Part shown: positions 12,701 through 26,200 of the stretch, in pieces | Numbering within the stretch: the stretch's first letter is position 1 | Layout: each line of letters begins with the position of its first letter | Assembly (NCBI GenBank): GCA_022829145.1 | Contig: CM040745.1 | Location: 23,714,906-23,778,905 of the forward strand | Direction: 5' to 3' | Length of the DNA stretch: 64,000 bases | Origin: Albula goreensis | Taxonomy: Eukaryota; Chordata; Actinopteri; Albuliformes; Albulidae | Notes under the pieces: model-generated | Told to the model about the DNA's origin: nothing | The model's database searches: none | The model's input: the letters and a program-made list of their open reading frames with translations, nothing else | Made by a program: the position numbers and the translations under genes

Positions 12701-15700
12701 AAATGCAGAGTCTAGAAAAAATATGGCAATTTTAAAATACTCTGCTTTGCAAACACACTGCCTTATGCCTGATATAATAGCTGTTACATCATCTTAAAAT
12801 AGGTGCCATTTTAAACATCCCTGAAAAACTGAAAAAACCTTGTTAAACTTGATATGCCTCACAAAGCTGGTCAAACAAATTATGGTTCCCTCAAATGAGG
12901 TAGGTTCATGGTTAGTGATAATCTTACTTAGTCTTTTACCATTGAAATACACTTGTTTAAAATTAATATAACCCATATTATTGAAGCTGTGTATGCATAA
13001 CAAAATGTTAAGGTATATAAGATACTGATATCTGATTGGTGAAAATATAGCAAAGGGAAAGATACTTTTTTCCGATTTGCGCCAAAGGCAGTTTTCCCAC
13101 TCTACTCCAGCTAGATTACATCCATTACATCAGCATGCAGTCTGACTGTCCAAGGGTATTCCTAAAACTAGACAAATGTTATATAAAAATACAAAAAGGA
13201 AATGTGCCAGGAGTACATTTTTTCAACTTCAGGATAGCTTACTGGTGATTTTTGGGGATGAGATGGAGCCGATAGCATTGTGGTCAGGGTACAGTGTCAG
13301 GAGTATCAAAGAGTTGGACAGCCAGCTGTTGGTGATGGTGAATGTGAACACTCTTCAATTATAACCAAAAGAATCCTTTAAAGGAATCCAGGGAAAAAAT
13401 AACTGGGAGAGTTAGGCAACTGTCATGGTTTGGTCCTAGGTCTGAACAAACGTTAATTTTTGTATTGTAACTTTTTTTTCCATTTATGTTCATTCAGCAG
13501 CCTGTGGATAAAGAGGGGGTCTACATTGAAACTGAAACCCTACATTGTTTGGTTTGTGAGACAAAATATATTTTTAATGCAATAGTAACACAATTCCCCT
13601 CTGCATGACTTCTAGCCTGCTTAATGAAGCTATTTAAGTGTTCTACTAATTCATAGTAAACAGTCAATGTGTGGCAAGCATTTTACCCTTGACATTCCAT
13701 TTAGGCAGAATTACTGTGTTGCTTTTGCATATAATTATTATCCGTAAAACCTGACCAGCTGTGTTACTGTTTGCATTGCTTTTGTCTAAAAACAATCAAA
13801 GCAATTTTATTGCCCTAAAAGTATGTTTTACATAAATAACAATAAGCTAATGTAACTAAATTACTCATAACATAATGTATATTTGCTGTGCACTGTGTGT
13901 CACTAGAGACTGTGCAGTAGATATTATCATGGTGTTGACTGTTAGTCCTGAAAACCCAGAGCAACAGAGAGGCTTTTCAGAAGACGTAAAACAGCAGTGG
14001 CACCATTCATATCCTCCACTGACATGCTGTTGATGGTTATTACAAGGACGGTGCCCTGCATGTGTCAAACAATTTGCAAATAATTGATGTCATCTTTTCC
14101 ACTGTTATTTCCGCAGAGGCCTTTAACAGTGTTGCCAATATTAAACCTCATGCACAGCAACAGCAGAAAGGAGTGAGACAGAGGGAGAGAGAGAAAAAAA
14201 GGAAAGAAAAACATGGTGTTAAAGTGCAGAGCTCAGCCTTTTACTGACCGAGGATGCACAGCCATCTGTGAGGAGACAAACGGTCGTATGGCTGTCATTT
14301 GTCCAACATCTTACGTTATGTGAAGGCTTTTCACTTGCCATGCCAACCTGCATGGCAGATGATGTATGTGTTTCTTGAGTCCTGTGATTACTAGCATGGA
14401 GCTGCAAAGAAATGCTCTTCACCTCATCAGTTCCACAGGCTGAGCGCCAAGGCATGTGAGGGATTCGCCACAAGATGGCTTCTGACACGCAGCACAACCA
14501 AGGCGTGCCCATGTGAATATTATACACTAGATCCAAGCTCTGCTGCTGGCTCTTTCCAGACCTGCGTCAATTTGGGCGGACGAAGGAAATTAAAATTTTA
14601 ATAGAGTGCCTAGCTACAGTAATTAAAATGAATTATTATATTTTTCCTATGTTTAAACAGCGGGGGTGGGGGGGGGGTTGAGTTGCTGGTTCTTAAATAT
14701 TATTTTTATGTTAAACAACAATACAACTGATATTCAAGTACTCTTGGAGAGCTTGTATTAATAAGGTGCTAAGTCTGATTCTCCCAAGAATACACAAATG
14801 GAGTAAAAGAGATACTGGAAATCGAAACAATCACACATTACATTTGGAACCAGGAAATGTTACTGGATATGAACATGTTTTTTGTGTGGGGGTGCATGCC
14901 CGCTGTGTGCATAAGCATGTGTGTGTTTGATTGTGTGGTTGTATGAGTGAGGAACTTGTATACATAGACTTTTATACCTAGTTGAGAGGTAGTGGCCACC
15001 ATGACTTTTGTTTTGGATAAATGTATCTTATGATGTCAAATGTGTATGTGCAGATGCATGCATACACAAATGTTGAAAGGTTATTATTCATTTCCTTTTC
15101 TGTATATTTTTTGTTTCATGAAAATGTTAAAAAGGAATGTTACTCCAACATTACTAGTGTGTATCAACAGTGCATCAATACAGAGACTGAGGGAAAATAG
15201 ATACATTTTTCACCTTGACCAGGAGAAATAATCCTATCATAATTATTGGTAAATAATTAGAAAATAATAAAGTAAATAATAAGTAAACAATAACATAAAG
15301 GTAGCTTTCCTACCCCACACTGTACATTGGTGACATTAGGGTCTGCTGAGAGAGACATGCTTTTACTTTAAGAAAGAAGCAGGTGTGTCTTTGCATCCAG
15401 GTAACAGAAGACATTCCTGTCCTGGCCTCTTTTGTCATACTCATAAATTTATGCTAATATGAGCCAGAATAATTTGACAGTGACATGAGATAAACTTGCA
15501 GAGTCCAGTTATGTGATTTGTGAACAAACCAATGTTCCGTTACTTCTTTTTTGAAACTGCAACTGTGGAGGTAATAATTCAAACCAGCTCATCAACTGAC
15601 CTATAACATAATACTGTATTTACGCTGTTGGCTTAGTGTAAATGAGGAAACACTATTCTCAATGATACAACAAAATAAAAACCTCTGGCACCCTGAGCTC

Positions 15701-17000
15701 TGTAGCCCTCTTTGGACAAATTTGACTAAATAATAAGCAACATTCTCTGTTCTACAGGGATTCATAAATCAGAGAAATGACCATAAACAGTGTTTATCTG
15801 CTTCACTTAATGTGGTACCTCTGGCCCACTGCCCCACTGGTGCAAAAATTATTATCTTCCAGCAGGTGATATATAATAGCCTGGGTCCTGATTAATACAG
15901 CACAACCAAGAAAGAAAAGGGGAAGGAAAAAACAGGACAACAAGAACAGAGCAAAGACTTCCTGGAGAACAAGTGGGTGATGATTGTTGTATGGATCACG
16001 GGAGTCTTACTCTGCATGAAATACAATAAGGGAAAGGATCACACAGCGCCTGCTCAAAAGCCCTCCACTGAGGCCTCATTAGGCACATCTCTCTCACGCT
16101 GTTCACTTTCCCCTTAGAGTCTCATTCTGGACAGATGGCTTAAGAAAGGCAAACCCCTGTATCGAGTTCCTGACTTAAGTCCTGGGACAGAGAGATGTAT
16201 TTGTAAAAAACCATATTCACTGCCTTTCTTTTGTGCCTTTGGACTTATACCTTTTCATGCCATTTTATATTATATGTACTTTTGGTATCCTTGATTGAAT
16301 ATGTTTAAGTTTCATTACCTGCAGTGCTAGCAAACAATTATGTTGCTACACTGTGCCAACATGAGATTTTGTGTCTGGTAAAGTGCATAAATGATTCAGT
16401 CAGATGACTAGCTTCTCTCAACTCTTGCATGCCACCCAACAATTGCTTATTTTAAATCTTATCACAGGCAGGTGAAAACATATTGATTTGCCTCTCCTAT
16501 TGAACTATCCCAATAGTGTGTGGCTGACTTTCACAAGAAATGAGACAATTATAAAAAAGGGTAACTTCCATTACTCAGTCCAGTCCAATATGAGGTCACC
16601 AGTATGCCTCATTACAAGTGACCTGAGGTTCAACTGACCACCAACCCAGACACCGATGGCCAAGGGAAGGCAGTTGATTCAGTTAATCTCCTAATGACTT
16701 CCATGACTGTGGAAAAATATTGTTCTTCTCTAATTGAGCTGTGTCTCAATCGCTCAAAGTGCCCAGAGCAGTCTAGCAGTTAAAAGACCTTCATTGATGA
16801 AACAGAAGCTGACCTGGACACTGGGGTCAGTTAGTGTCAAGCTACATGTGAACAGGCTAGCCCCAAACGATGAGCCCTAAACTGTTCAAATTAAGTCTTA
16901 AATACTCCAACACAGATAGAGGGATCAAGGATCCTCCATATCCTGCAGCAATTGATCTCAGTCAGAAGGCTGAACAAGACCAGCATAGAGATAGTTAATC
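9777..17000. other. non-coding flank, continued
   Basis: No gene seen. A perfect 11-bp stem-loop (AGTATGGAACC, 7-nt loop, reverse complement) is at 11629-11657. A high-complexity block at 14080-14640 ends in AT-rich homeodomain-type sites (AATTAAAATTTTAATAGAG). Confidence 0.45.
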
Positions 17001-17007
17001 AGGTGTT

Positions 17008-17013
17008 TTTATT
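17008..17013 (-). terminator. candidate mtx2 polyadenylation signal
   Basis: An AATAAA hexamer on the minus strand lies about 430 nt past the mtx2 stop codon. If used, the 3' UTR would include the ATT/AAT microsatellite at 17141-17250. The hexamer is short and the region AT-rich, so this is only the most plausible site seen. Confidence 0.25.
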
Positions 17014-17140
17014 TTGAGAATGAAGATCAGTGTCATCCTCACAAATATCACTTTCTTTACTTTCTTACTGTGGAGTGAAAATTGTAGATTTTGCTCAAAA
17101 GACACTGAAACGGTCTGTAAACTATATCAGAGAGAGTACA

Positions 17141-17250
17141 TTATTATTATTATTATTATTATTAATAATAATAATAATAATAACAATACTACTACTACTA
17201 CTACTACCACTAATAATAATAATAATAATAATAACAATAATAATAATAAT
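17141..17250. repeat. ATT/AAT/ACT trinucleotide microsatellite
   Basis: Compound trinucleotide tract, partly self-complementary, in the presumed 3' UTR of mtx2. Confidence 0.95.
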
Positions 17251-17443
17251 GGGATATGTTTCAACATTTTAATTTTTGTTGGCACTTTTCATTAAAATTT
17301 TCATACAGACAAAACAAGCACACAACGGAAAGACACTATGTAACAGCTGCGAAATTCACTACTTGAGCAGAATCAAAGCTGAATCCTATCTTAGAGGCTG
17401 GAAGGACTGGGGAATGTGGGAGAGCTTGGGGCTGACTGCAGGC

Positions 17444-20190
17444 TCAGATTGGTGAGGGGCCTTTGGAAACACGCGATGAAGAGCCTGCCAGACTCCCTCC
17501 CTCATGCTCTTCAAAGTAGGTGTGCTCTATCCGCCTGCAGAAGGACAGCAGATTGCTGTAGCTCTTGATCTTATCACTCAGCTCGTCGCTAGTCAGCTGG
17601 GTGGTGAGGATGGTGAACAGATGACCAAACACCAAGGCATCCAATTCAGTTGGTCTGGAAGAAGGGAAGATAACAGGCTTGACTTCCCCACTGCAGTTCA
17701 TCCCTGAACTAAGCACACCTGATTAAGGAAGGGTTGTTTGCTTACCCACTGTGCAGGTCATTTAAAGTTAACTAAGTTGTGCATTCATCACATAGTGTGG
17801 TGACTGCGCTGGTGGCAATGTTTAAAACAACACTAAAGCAAACCATGCACAGCCTCCACTAAAAGCAATTTGTATTACTGAATGCTCTGTTCACTCAAAA
17901 AAAAAACAGATAACAGTGATATTAATATATGAATAAATTCCCTCTTGAATCAGAAACGAGAAATGTGCTTGCATGCAGTCCAGCTGTAAAGCAAAGAGAG
18001 CAGGGTATCAACAACAGATCAATTCGGTGACTACACCTCTCATGAAAGGCAGAAAAAGAACAAAGTGTTTTCCTCCCTGAAGCTTCTGTGGCAAACAAAG
18101 TTCTCTTTTAAAAGGGATGGAATTCAAACTGGAAACTGACCCTCAAGGCGTTTCCACCTGCCAAGATGAGCGATACTGCTGAAATGCAAATTACAAAGAG
18201 GCCCAGAGACTTCCATTGCTTTTGTGGTGGGAGTCTTGTCAGAAGAAGCCAAAACAAAGGACAGTCTACACATGCCCCTGTCTCACCTGCACTACAGATC
18301 TCTTAGGTCATCCGGTGACATTTTGTGACCCAGCTCTGCCTGGTGATTGTCCCTCTTGTCTCAACAAAACCAGCTTTTTTGCATTAATGACCCTACACGC
18401 CTCACATAGAAAATGAAAACAAATGTCTGGGAGTGTAAAAACATGTAACCATGTCTTATCAAATAGGTAGGATTTCGGACAAAAAGACTGAGTGATATGT
18501 TACATCTACAAATGGGTCAAAAACGAAAGCATTTTCTGTAATAACATTTATGAAGTCAGTGGTGATTAGAATAATGTATTTAGAAAACATGTGAATGTAT
18601 TTATAGAAATATGTATCATAGATCAGAGTTTTTTCCATCTGCTAAGTGTTTCAATTCACATTTACAGTTGGAACAGTTACTGCAAGGTCATACAGTAATT
18701 TGAACACCTTAGGAAACTGAGTTTTCAAGGTTTGCACAAGCCATCAGAAATGTAGCATCAATTGCAGGAAGTAGTGTGTGACAGCTACACCTGATGAATA
18801 GTCACTGCTTATTTATAAACAAGAAGTGAAGCATTCAAAATGTCATTTATATGTATCTGAAAAGCATTCGGCAAAAGTTCCTTCAAAGGCATATTAAAAT
18901 ATTTGCAAAAGAAAAGAAAATGAACTAATTATAAATTCAATCACTTCAGATGGCAAAGATCAATTTAAACCTTGCACCATTTGGGTATGATTAGTTTGGC
19001 CTCCTGGAGGAACAGCATCACTATCTGAAACCTACTGTTTATTGAAGAAGTAGGGTTGTGTCCCCAGTCTCTGTGAGAGAGCTTGACAACACTGGCTAAC
19101 ATCTTCATAAACCTGGGAACAAGAACAGACAAACAGTACTTCATTACATGGGAGTATTGGCGTTTCGCTGTGCCCAATTCTGAAACCCATGATTGGAAGA
19201 GACACAGAATTTTCTAGGAAAGGCCAAACCTTGGAGTATCCTTAAGGCATGATAAAGCTGAAACTTGCAGACAGACGACAACTGTAACATACCTGCTCCA
19301 GAGTTTTGTCTGCCCAGCCAACGGCACTCATCTTGCGCCTGACCTCCCACTGCTTCTGATAGGCTAAGATGTGGTTCAAAGGCCAGGAGTAAGGGCTGCT
19401 GTACCTTGGCCTTGAAATCTACAAATGAAAAGGGCCCTGGATAATGCTATATACTGTAGACTGTTACATGCTTGCACACTATATGCAATTTCTGTGTAGT
19501 ACGACAACATTGAAAGTTCTGACCAAGCTAACAACTTTTTCAGTCAGGATATTGTAGAACTGCATCATTCTAAAATGGTCTTTCCTTTGTAAAGATTATG
19601 GATATTGTCCTTGCAATTATGATATAACAGGCTTGTATAAAGTCTCAGATGTATACAATAACAATTCAGAACTTGTATTTTACAACCATAACCGTTGCAG
19701 CCACTAAAACACAGAGTGATTTTCAGAATTTAATTTTAAAATATTTATTAAACATTATTTTTAATGAACATCAATAAACTTCATTTATTAAAATTAATCG
19801 ATGATGGCGATGTCTGCCTATTATGTTCATCAAACATGTTTATAAAGATTTAATAGCTGACATGCTTAAAATAAAGAAAAGATGATATTCCTATAACAAA
19901 CACACCCACAGTAATAAAATACACAATAATAATGGCAGAAAGGAAAAGTGGTAGGTGATGATGATCTATGCACAAGGGAAGTAAATGAACATAGCACGCC
20001 CAATGCAAAACCATGCAACATTTATGAGCCCAGAGCTATACGTTTAAGGAGAGCCCCTTTTCGGTAAAGCCTAATTAAGACAAATGCTGGGAAATTTCTC
20101 ACCTCCGCAGCTGTGTTCTCATCACACCACTGGATGTACAACTGCAGAGGGGAAAAAGAGGGACTGAGCATACATACACACGTATACGTG

Positions 20191-20222
<32 letters not shown>

Positions 20223-23200
20223 CACGCACACACTGAACAGAACTGAGTGTTTGGCACAGACACACACTGGAAAAAAAACCTGTGGGTTTTTATGCACATA
20301 GAACATAGCTGTGTGTGCACACACTGCACATACCAGGGTGTGTACACATAGATACACAGATACTACATAGAACTGAGCGGGCACACTCACGGTCACAGTC
20401 TGGAGCTCCGGGATATATATTTCTTATCATTACAGTCATTTACACACTGGTTACATGCTGTTCTCTAAGTAAATTACATCTGTTTTTAGACACTAACATC
20501 AAGACATAGCCAATAATTTCAGCTGGAACTCAGTAGCTCTCCATTTCTCAGATGAGGGCTCCCTCAAATGAAGTGATACTACATGCAGGAAAAGCAATTT
20601 AACAGTTCCTGTTTCTGTCAAGATCAAATAAAGTGAATCAATTCTTGGCAACAGAAAAGCCATAAAGACTTGTCAAGCACTCCTGTCTTCTGACATCTGG
20701 AGCCAGCGTTACCTCAGCTGTCAGCAGCATGTTATTCACCAGCTCCATGTATGCCTTCATCTCAGCCCTCTGGACTTCATCCAAGCCATCGCTGAGGGAG
20801 TGACCCTACAGCGAGGGGGAGACAGGCATGTGCAGCACAAGTTCCATTACTGCAGCTTCAATTCAGGCTGCAGATATGTAGGTGGTGACCTTATTGTAAG
20901 ACAGCATTTAATCATTCTACAATCTAATCAATAATAGGGAATGGGTGGGCACTCATGCTGAAGTTTACTCTGTTATTTCATGGTTCTACTCCAGTTTGAT
21001 GAAAGTAACACACAGAAGTAAAACAGTATGAAAAACATTTATATTTTTTTCTACAGCAGAATGTCGATTGCATCTAATTTTATGCCGGCTATGCCCACAG
21101 AGTGAGTGTGAGGCTTTAAACGACATACTTTACAAGAAATACTGAGCCTTGTACTTGACAGATACAATATGTACCTGTTTGCTTTCTTAGGAAAATATAA
21201 ACGCAATGGCTGTGGAGTTACAATACATTCTTTTGGATAAGTTAGCAAATGGATGGAAGTCCCACTGGGTCAGAAGTGTGATGGTGTAAGATGTAGGTTC
21301 TGTGGCAAGATCACACAAGCACATGGTTACTTACCTTAGCCTTGGTGAACTGCACTATTGGTCCAAGTTCTGACACAACCTGATTTCCAACATGTATGAA
21401 AGGAACCTTACCTAGACAGAAACAGAGAGAGAGAGAAAAAAAAGCATGAAAGAGAAAGGGAGAGAGAGACAGGAAAGGGAGAGGCAGACAGTGACCAAGG
21501 GAAGCGGTAGCTTAACTTGCTTATAAAGCTGTGCAGCTAGAGGTGGAAGATTGCGCATAAAAGAAATCTATTGTGGTCACTCAGCCTTAGAGCACACAGA
21601 AATTAAATTGTGTCAAAGGACTTTTTATATACTGCCACAGAGTCTGAGACAGAACAACCATAGGGCCTCTGCGACAGACAGGAAGCACAGCAGGCTTTTT
21701 GTTTGTGCCAAGAAACTTTAGTTTTACAGCCTTCTCTGAGGAAAAAGCTATAATGCCAAAATGTACATTAAAAAAATCTTTCCACAAAATAAATTTTAAA
21801 AAATTCACTATCCACATTATGCAGAGTGAAAAGGTCCCCCAAGGAAGCAGCCCTTTGCAGAGTATTTGCGCTATTTACACAGTGATTAAGCTCTCTCATT
21901 GTAAAGTAGTTATAAAGTGCACCCTGCCGTTGCCTTCAGTCTGTAAGTCTAAATCTCCTCACCTTCTCCATTAAGACACATCTTGCCTGTTGCTCTAGAG
22001 CCTGAGATTGCCCCAGTCAATCAGTTAACTAAATCTCTAAAGCCACAAATCTATTTTCTGCAGAGCTGAAATTAATAACATTCTTTCAAGGCCTGTGAAA
22101 GATAGCCTATTACGTGTGAGGGCTGGAAAACAGGAGACAGCAACATGCCCATATTTTCTAAGAGGAAATTAAATCGACTTCTAATTTGATCCTGAATGTA
22201 GCATTATGAAATTGCTATTTCCAAATTGTGGACATTTGGCCAAAGCTATTTATGTACCAGCAGTCACATTAAATTACTAAAAACCCATACAGGACCTCAC
22301 GTGTGTACATAGAAAGAGCACTTATGAAAAAGGGAAAGAAAAAGGTGCATCTGATGCGATGAATATGGTTTGCACTTTGTTTCTTGTCAGTATGTGGAAG
22401 ACAATTTGCACATAGACATCTGTATTTGACAGCCATGAAATTCAGGATATAGCCATAAGAAGTTTTGTGAAATCGATCCAAATCGATATAGCATGCAGGC
22501 AAAAGTCATACAAAAATGGATGGGGAAGCAGTGTGGTTTTATACATGTGAGCTGCATTGGGCACAGGAAGCACAGTGCAGATCTTAATATGTGGACACTG
22601 CTGATCAGCCTCGTTCACCAAGAGTTCACTTCAACAGCAGGTTCTGTCATGGGCCTTTTGAACAGATCTATTCTGCCCTATCTGTCTAGCAACCTCAGGG
22701 TAATGGATGAGGTGCATGTTTTAGAAAAGGCCTAATCTGGATTCATACCATGAAGTGAATTACAAAAAAATGCAGGTTTCTTTAAATTAACCTCTGTCAG
22801 GGTTTGTCTGGTGGTCCTTAGCAACTGAGTATTCATGCAATATAGAATGGTCTATCTTACAAAAAGAGGCCTAAATTATGAAACACTGCCACTGCAATGA
22901 AAACATGTTGTCATTTACTGTTTTTTATTCTAAGCCTGAAATGGTTTGGCTTGCTAGTGTGTACTATAAAACACCACATATTCAATTTCCTCACTGCCTG
23001 CATACATCAATTATTCACAAGATGATAATCTTAGTCAGGCGTGGAAAAACCTCTCCCTCTCCACTCCACACCTATGCAGCTGAATTAAACAGAGACATAG
23101 CAATTCAGAAAATATCAAAGTGACAGAATTTCTTTATTTGGTGGGAGAATAACAGAGGCTTCACAACAAACACAGGAAGAAAAAAAGAGCCATAAACACA

Positions 23201-26200
23201 GATGCCTAAGTCAAACCATGGAGCTCTGAGGCAAGAACACAACCATAAAAAACTCTCCTTCACTATGGCTATCATAGTAGAATACAACGTACAGTCAATT
23301 TATAGTATGTTTGGTGATATCTAACAGGAGACAGTATTTATAGAATATAAATTTATACATTGAAAATGAATTCAAATTACAAATTATATCAATTTCAAAG
23401 GCTAAATGGAGTTTAGGCAGGTTAAAATTCCCACTTACCAATGGATACACAGCACAGTAAACATTATATAAATGGTAGTAATGTTTGTGGACGCTGCTCA
23501 GGAAATCCAGTTGGGTAAAATGAGCCTTTGTGAAATAATATTACTCAGACCCACATTAAATCAATTGCAAACTACAATTTTCATGTAATTCACCCAATAA
23601 CCCAAGGCTTAATGGATGTGTTGGGTAGCTACACTGTCACACCTCACTACCCCATTCTTGACAGGGCTGAGCTTGTAACAAATCACCCCCAACCAACAGA
23701 ATATTCTAAAGCTGTTCACATGCCTCCAGAACAACAAAAAACCCTCACAGCACCAGACGCTGCATTTAAATATTAATCAGGTTTACACATTAGTATGGCC
23801 TTGTTGGCAAATAAAGACTAACAACACTGATATGAGCACAGTGAACACACTGTGGTGTCGGTTACCTTGCCTGTAACCCTAGAAAGGCCTACATGAGTCT
23901 CTCTCAGCAGCAGCTAGTGGGGGTTTTAATGGTGGCGGGCTGGAGTTGTGATACCGTCATGCCTGTGGGGAGAACAGAAGACTCACCAGATGGGGACATG
24001 TACTCAGCATTGGCCCGACCAGAAACTTGGATGGGCAGATTGCACATACGTAAATATGCCTGGAGAGTAGGGAACAGATGAGTAGAGCACATTAGATTAG
24101 TAAAATTATATCTGCTCAGCATACCCAATTCTAGGAAATGAGAAATATGCATCACTGATTTTCTGTCCACCTGTGTAAAAATATGAGGATGGAATTGTAT
24201 AATAGCTGGTGCAACATGATGCAGTAAATACAGTTAGGAGAAATGTATGTGCAGGTAATTGTGACTCAAAAAGGGAGCTTTCATGTTTCAGAAGAATCAG
24301 TCTGTGCAGTTTGATATGTTTGTTCAACACTGATGAGGCTTTCAATGATGAACGCACATCAAAACGATGAGGTGGTAAGCTTTTAAAAAACCAAAAGCAA
24401 ACATGGTAATAATTTCAGAAAAGCCACATTACATGATGTTTAACTTTTTGGAAAAAAAAGTTATATATTATTTTTTACAGAAGCAAAAGAACAACCTACA
24501 TGGCACCTAAGGAAACCAAATGTGTCCAGATGGGTAGGGGTTGTGGGGGAGGGCACATTTAAAACTGTTCCTGTTCCAGTTCCAGTTCGGTTTTCTGCTA
24601 TTTATCACTATTTTCTTTGGCAAGCACAATGTTCCCAGAAGAATTATAGGACTGTACTGCAGAAGACAAACAATTTACTGGCACTTTGGCTCACTGAACA
24701 GCTATTCATTTCAAGCCCCTCATTCAGCCTGAACAAACATGTTTGTCAAGGCACTTGCCCAATATATTCAGAAATAGCTGCATAAAAAGGGTTAATGTGA
24801 AAATAGCCATTCTCCACCAGTATACAGATTAACTACTTGCTTTGGGCACTTTAAATAAATGTTAATTCATAAAACATTTCCTTTAAACTCCAAGACAAGT
24901 GACCTCTAAAAAGTAAATTTAATAAAATCCAGCCGATTTAAAAAGCCACACTTCTGTTCCCTTATTATATTCCTTTTATTTCCTTTTCAAACAGAGAGAA
25001 GTGAAGCCTAATGTTGGCAAGCCTCCCCACAGTAATTCCCTCCACAACTAGAGTGTAAATTAAGTGCTGGTCTGCGCTCTTTGCCTGGGGAGGACTGTGG
25101 GTCTGCAAGATACACAGGCCACATTACTCTGCCTCGGTACAGGGGAGCCGCCTGCTTGACAGCCTGAAGCCCTCCGTGGACACAGTGAGGACAGGGCCCG
25201 CTTCCACACAACCACCTCTGTATTCTCAGGGCAATTACATTATTCAAAGATAAATGCATTGTCAATTTTGTGTCTCCAAGCACTAGATATGTGCTCTGCT
25301 TTGCTCCTCTAGCAGCCAAAGGTTGCCTCTTCTCTGCTGGTCAGGAGACAAGAGAAAAATGGAATAAAATGTCTTCCTGTAACAAATATAATAATTTAAC
25401 CCTGCTTCTGATCAGTGCACATGCAGTGTACACTGCAATATGGACATAAACTTGTTTTATGTAGGTGTAGAAATGACTTGAAATTTTGCCTTATTATTAT
25501 TATCATTACTATACAAAAATAACATATAAAGATACTGTGTACCTATATTCATTTCATTGGGTAAGAAGGCCTATTGTTTGCAATATACAGAAGTGTTCGC
25601 CCATCTAATACGATTAGTAGTAAATCCTTATTGCTACCAAAAGCGTAGCAGCTGTTCTACCTTAAGAGCAATGGCTGCTGGTCTACATAGCTAACAATAC
25701 GGAAGGAGGTCTTCATGGTTGCAAAGGCCTTGCAATAAATACATTCCCTAAGTCAATGAGCCAAAGGGAGGATAAGTCAAAAATACAATAAAGAAATGCA
25801 ATAAAAACAAGATTTGCATGTATCTAAGGGTATCCAGCATTAGTTGCCTCACAGTCACTGTGCAGGCTGGTATGTCATTTGGTCTTGGCCTCATTCCTCT
25901 GGCCAGGAGTCCTGCAGGACCTTAGTATTTTCCAGTAAGTGAAGGTACTGGGCAGCAGGGCGTTCTCTACCTCAGTCATAATCAGGAATGCTGCGCATAA
26001 TCAGGTGTTTGTGTGCTGTACACAGCCCTCCTTTTGCAATACATATGCATCTCTGCTACTGGACCAGAGAGATAAAAGAAACAACAGATTGACACTGAAC
26101 TGTCAATAATTGATGGAGCATGTAGAACATGTATATACAAACAAATGCTCGAGATTTAATGACAACCTTAGAAGTTCTACCCTTTATAGATACTGATATG

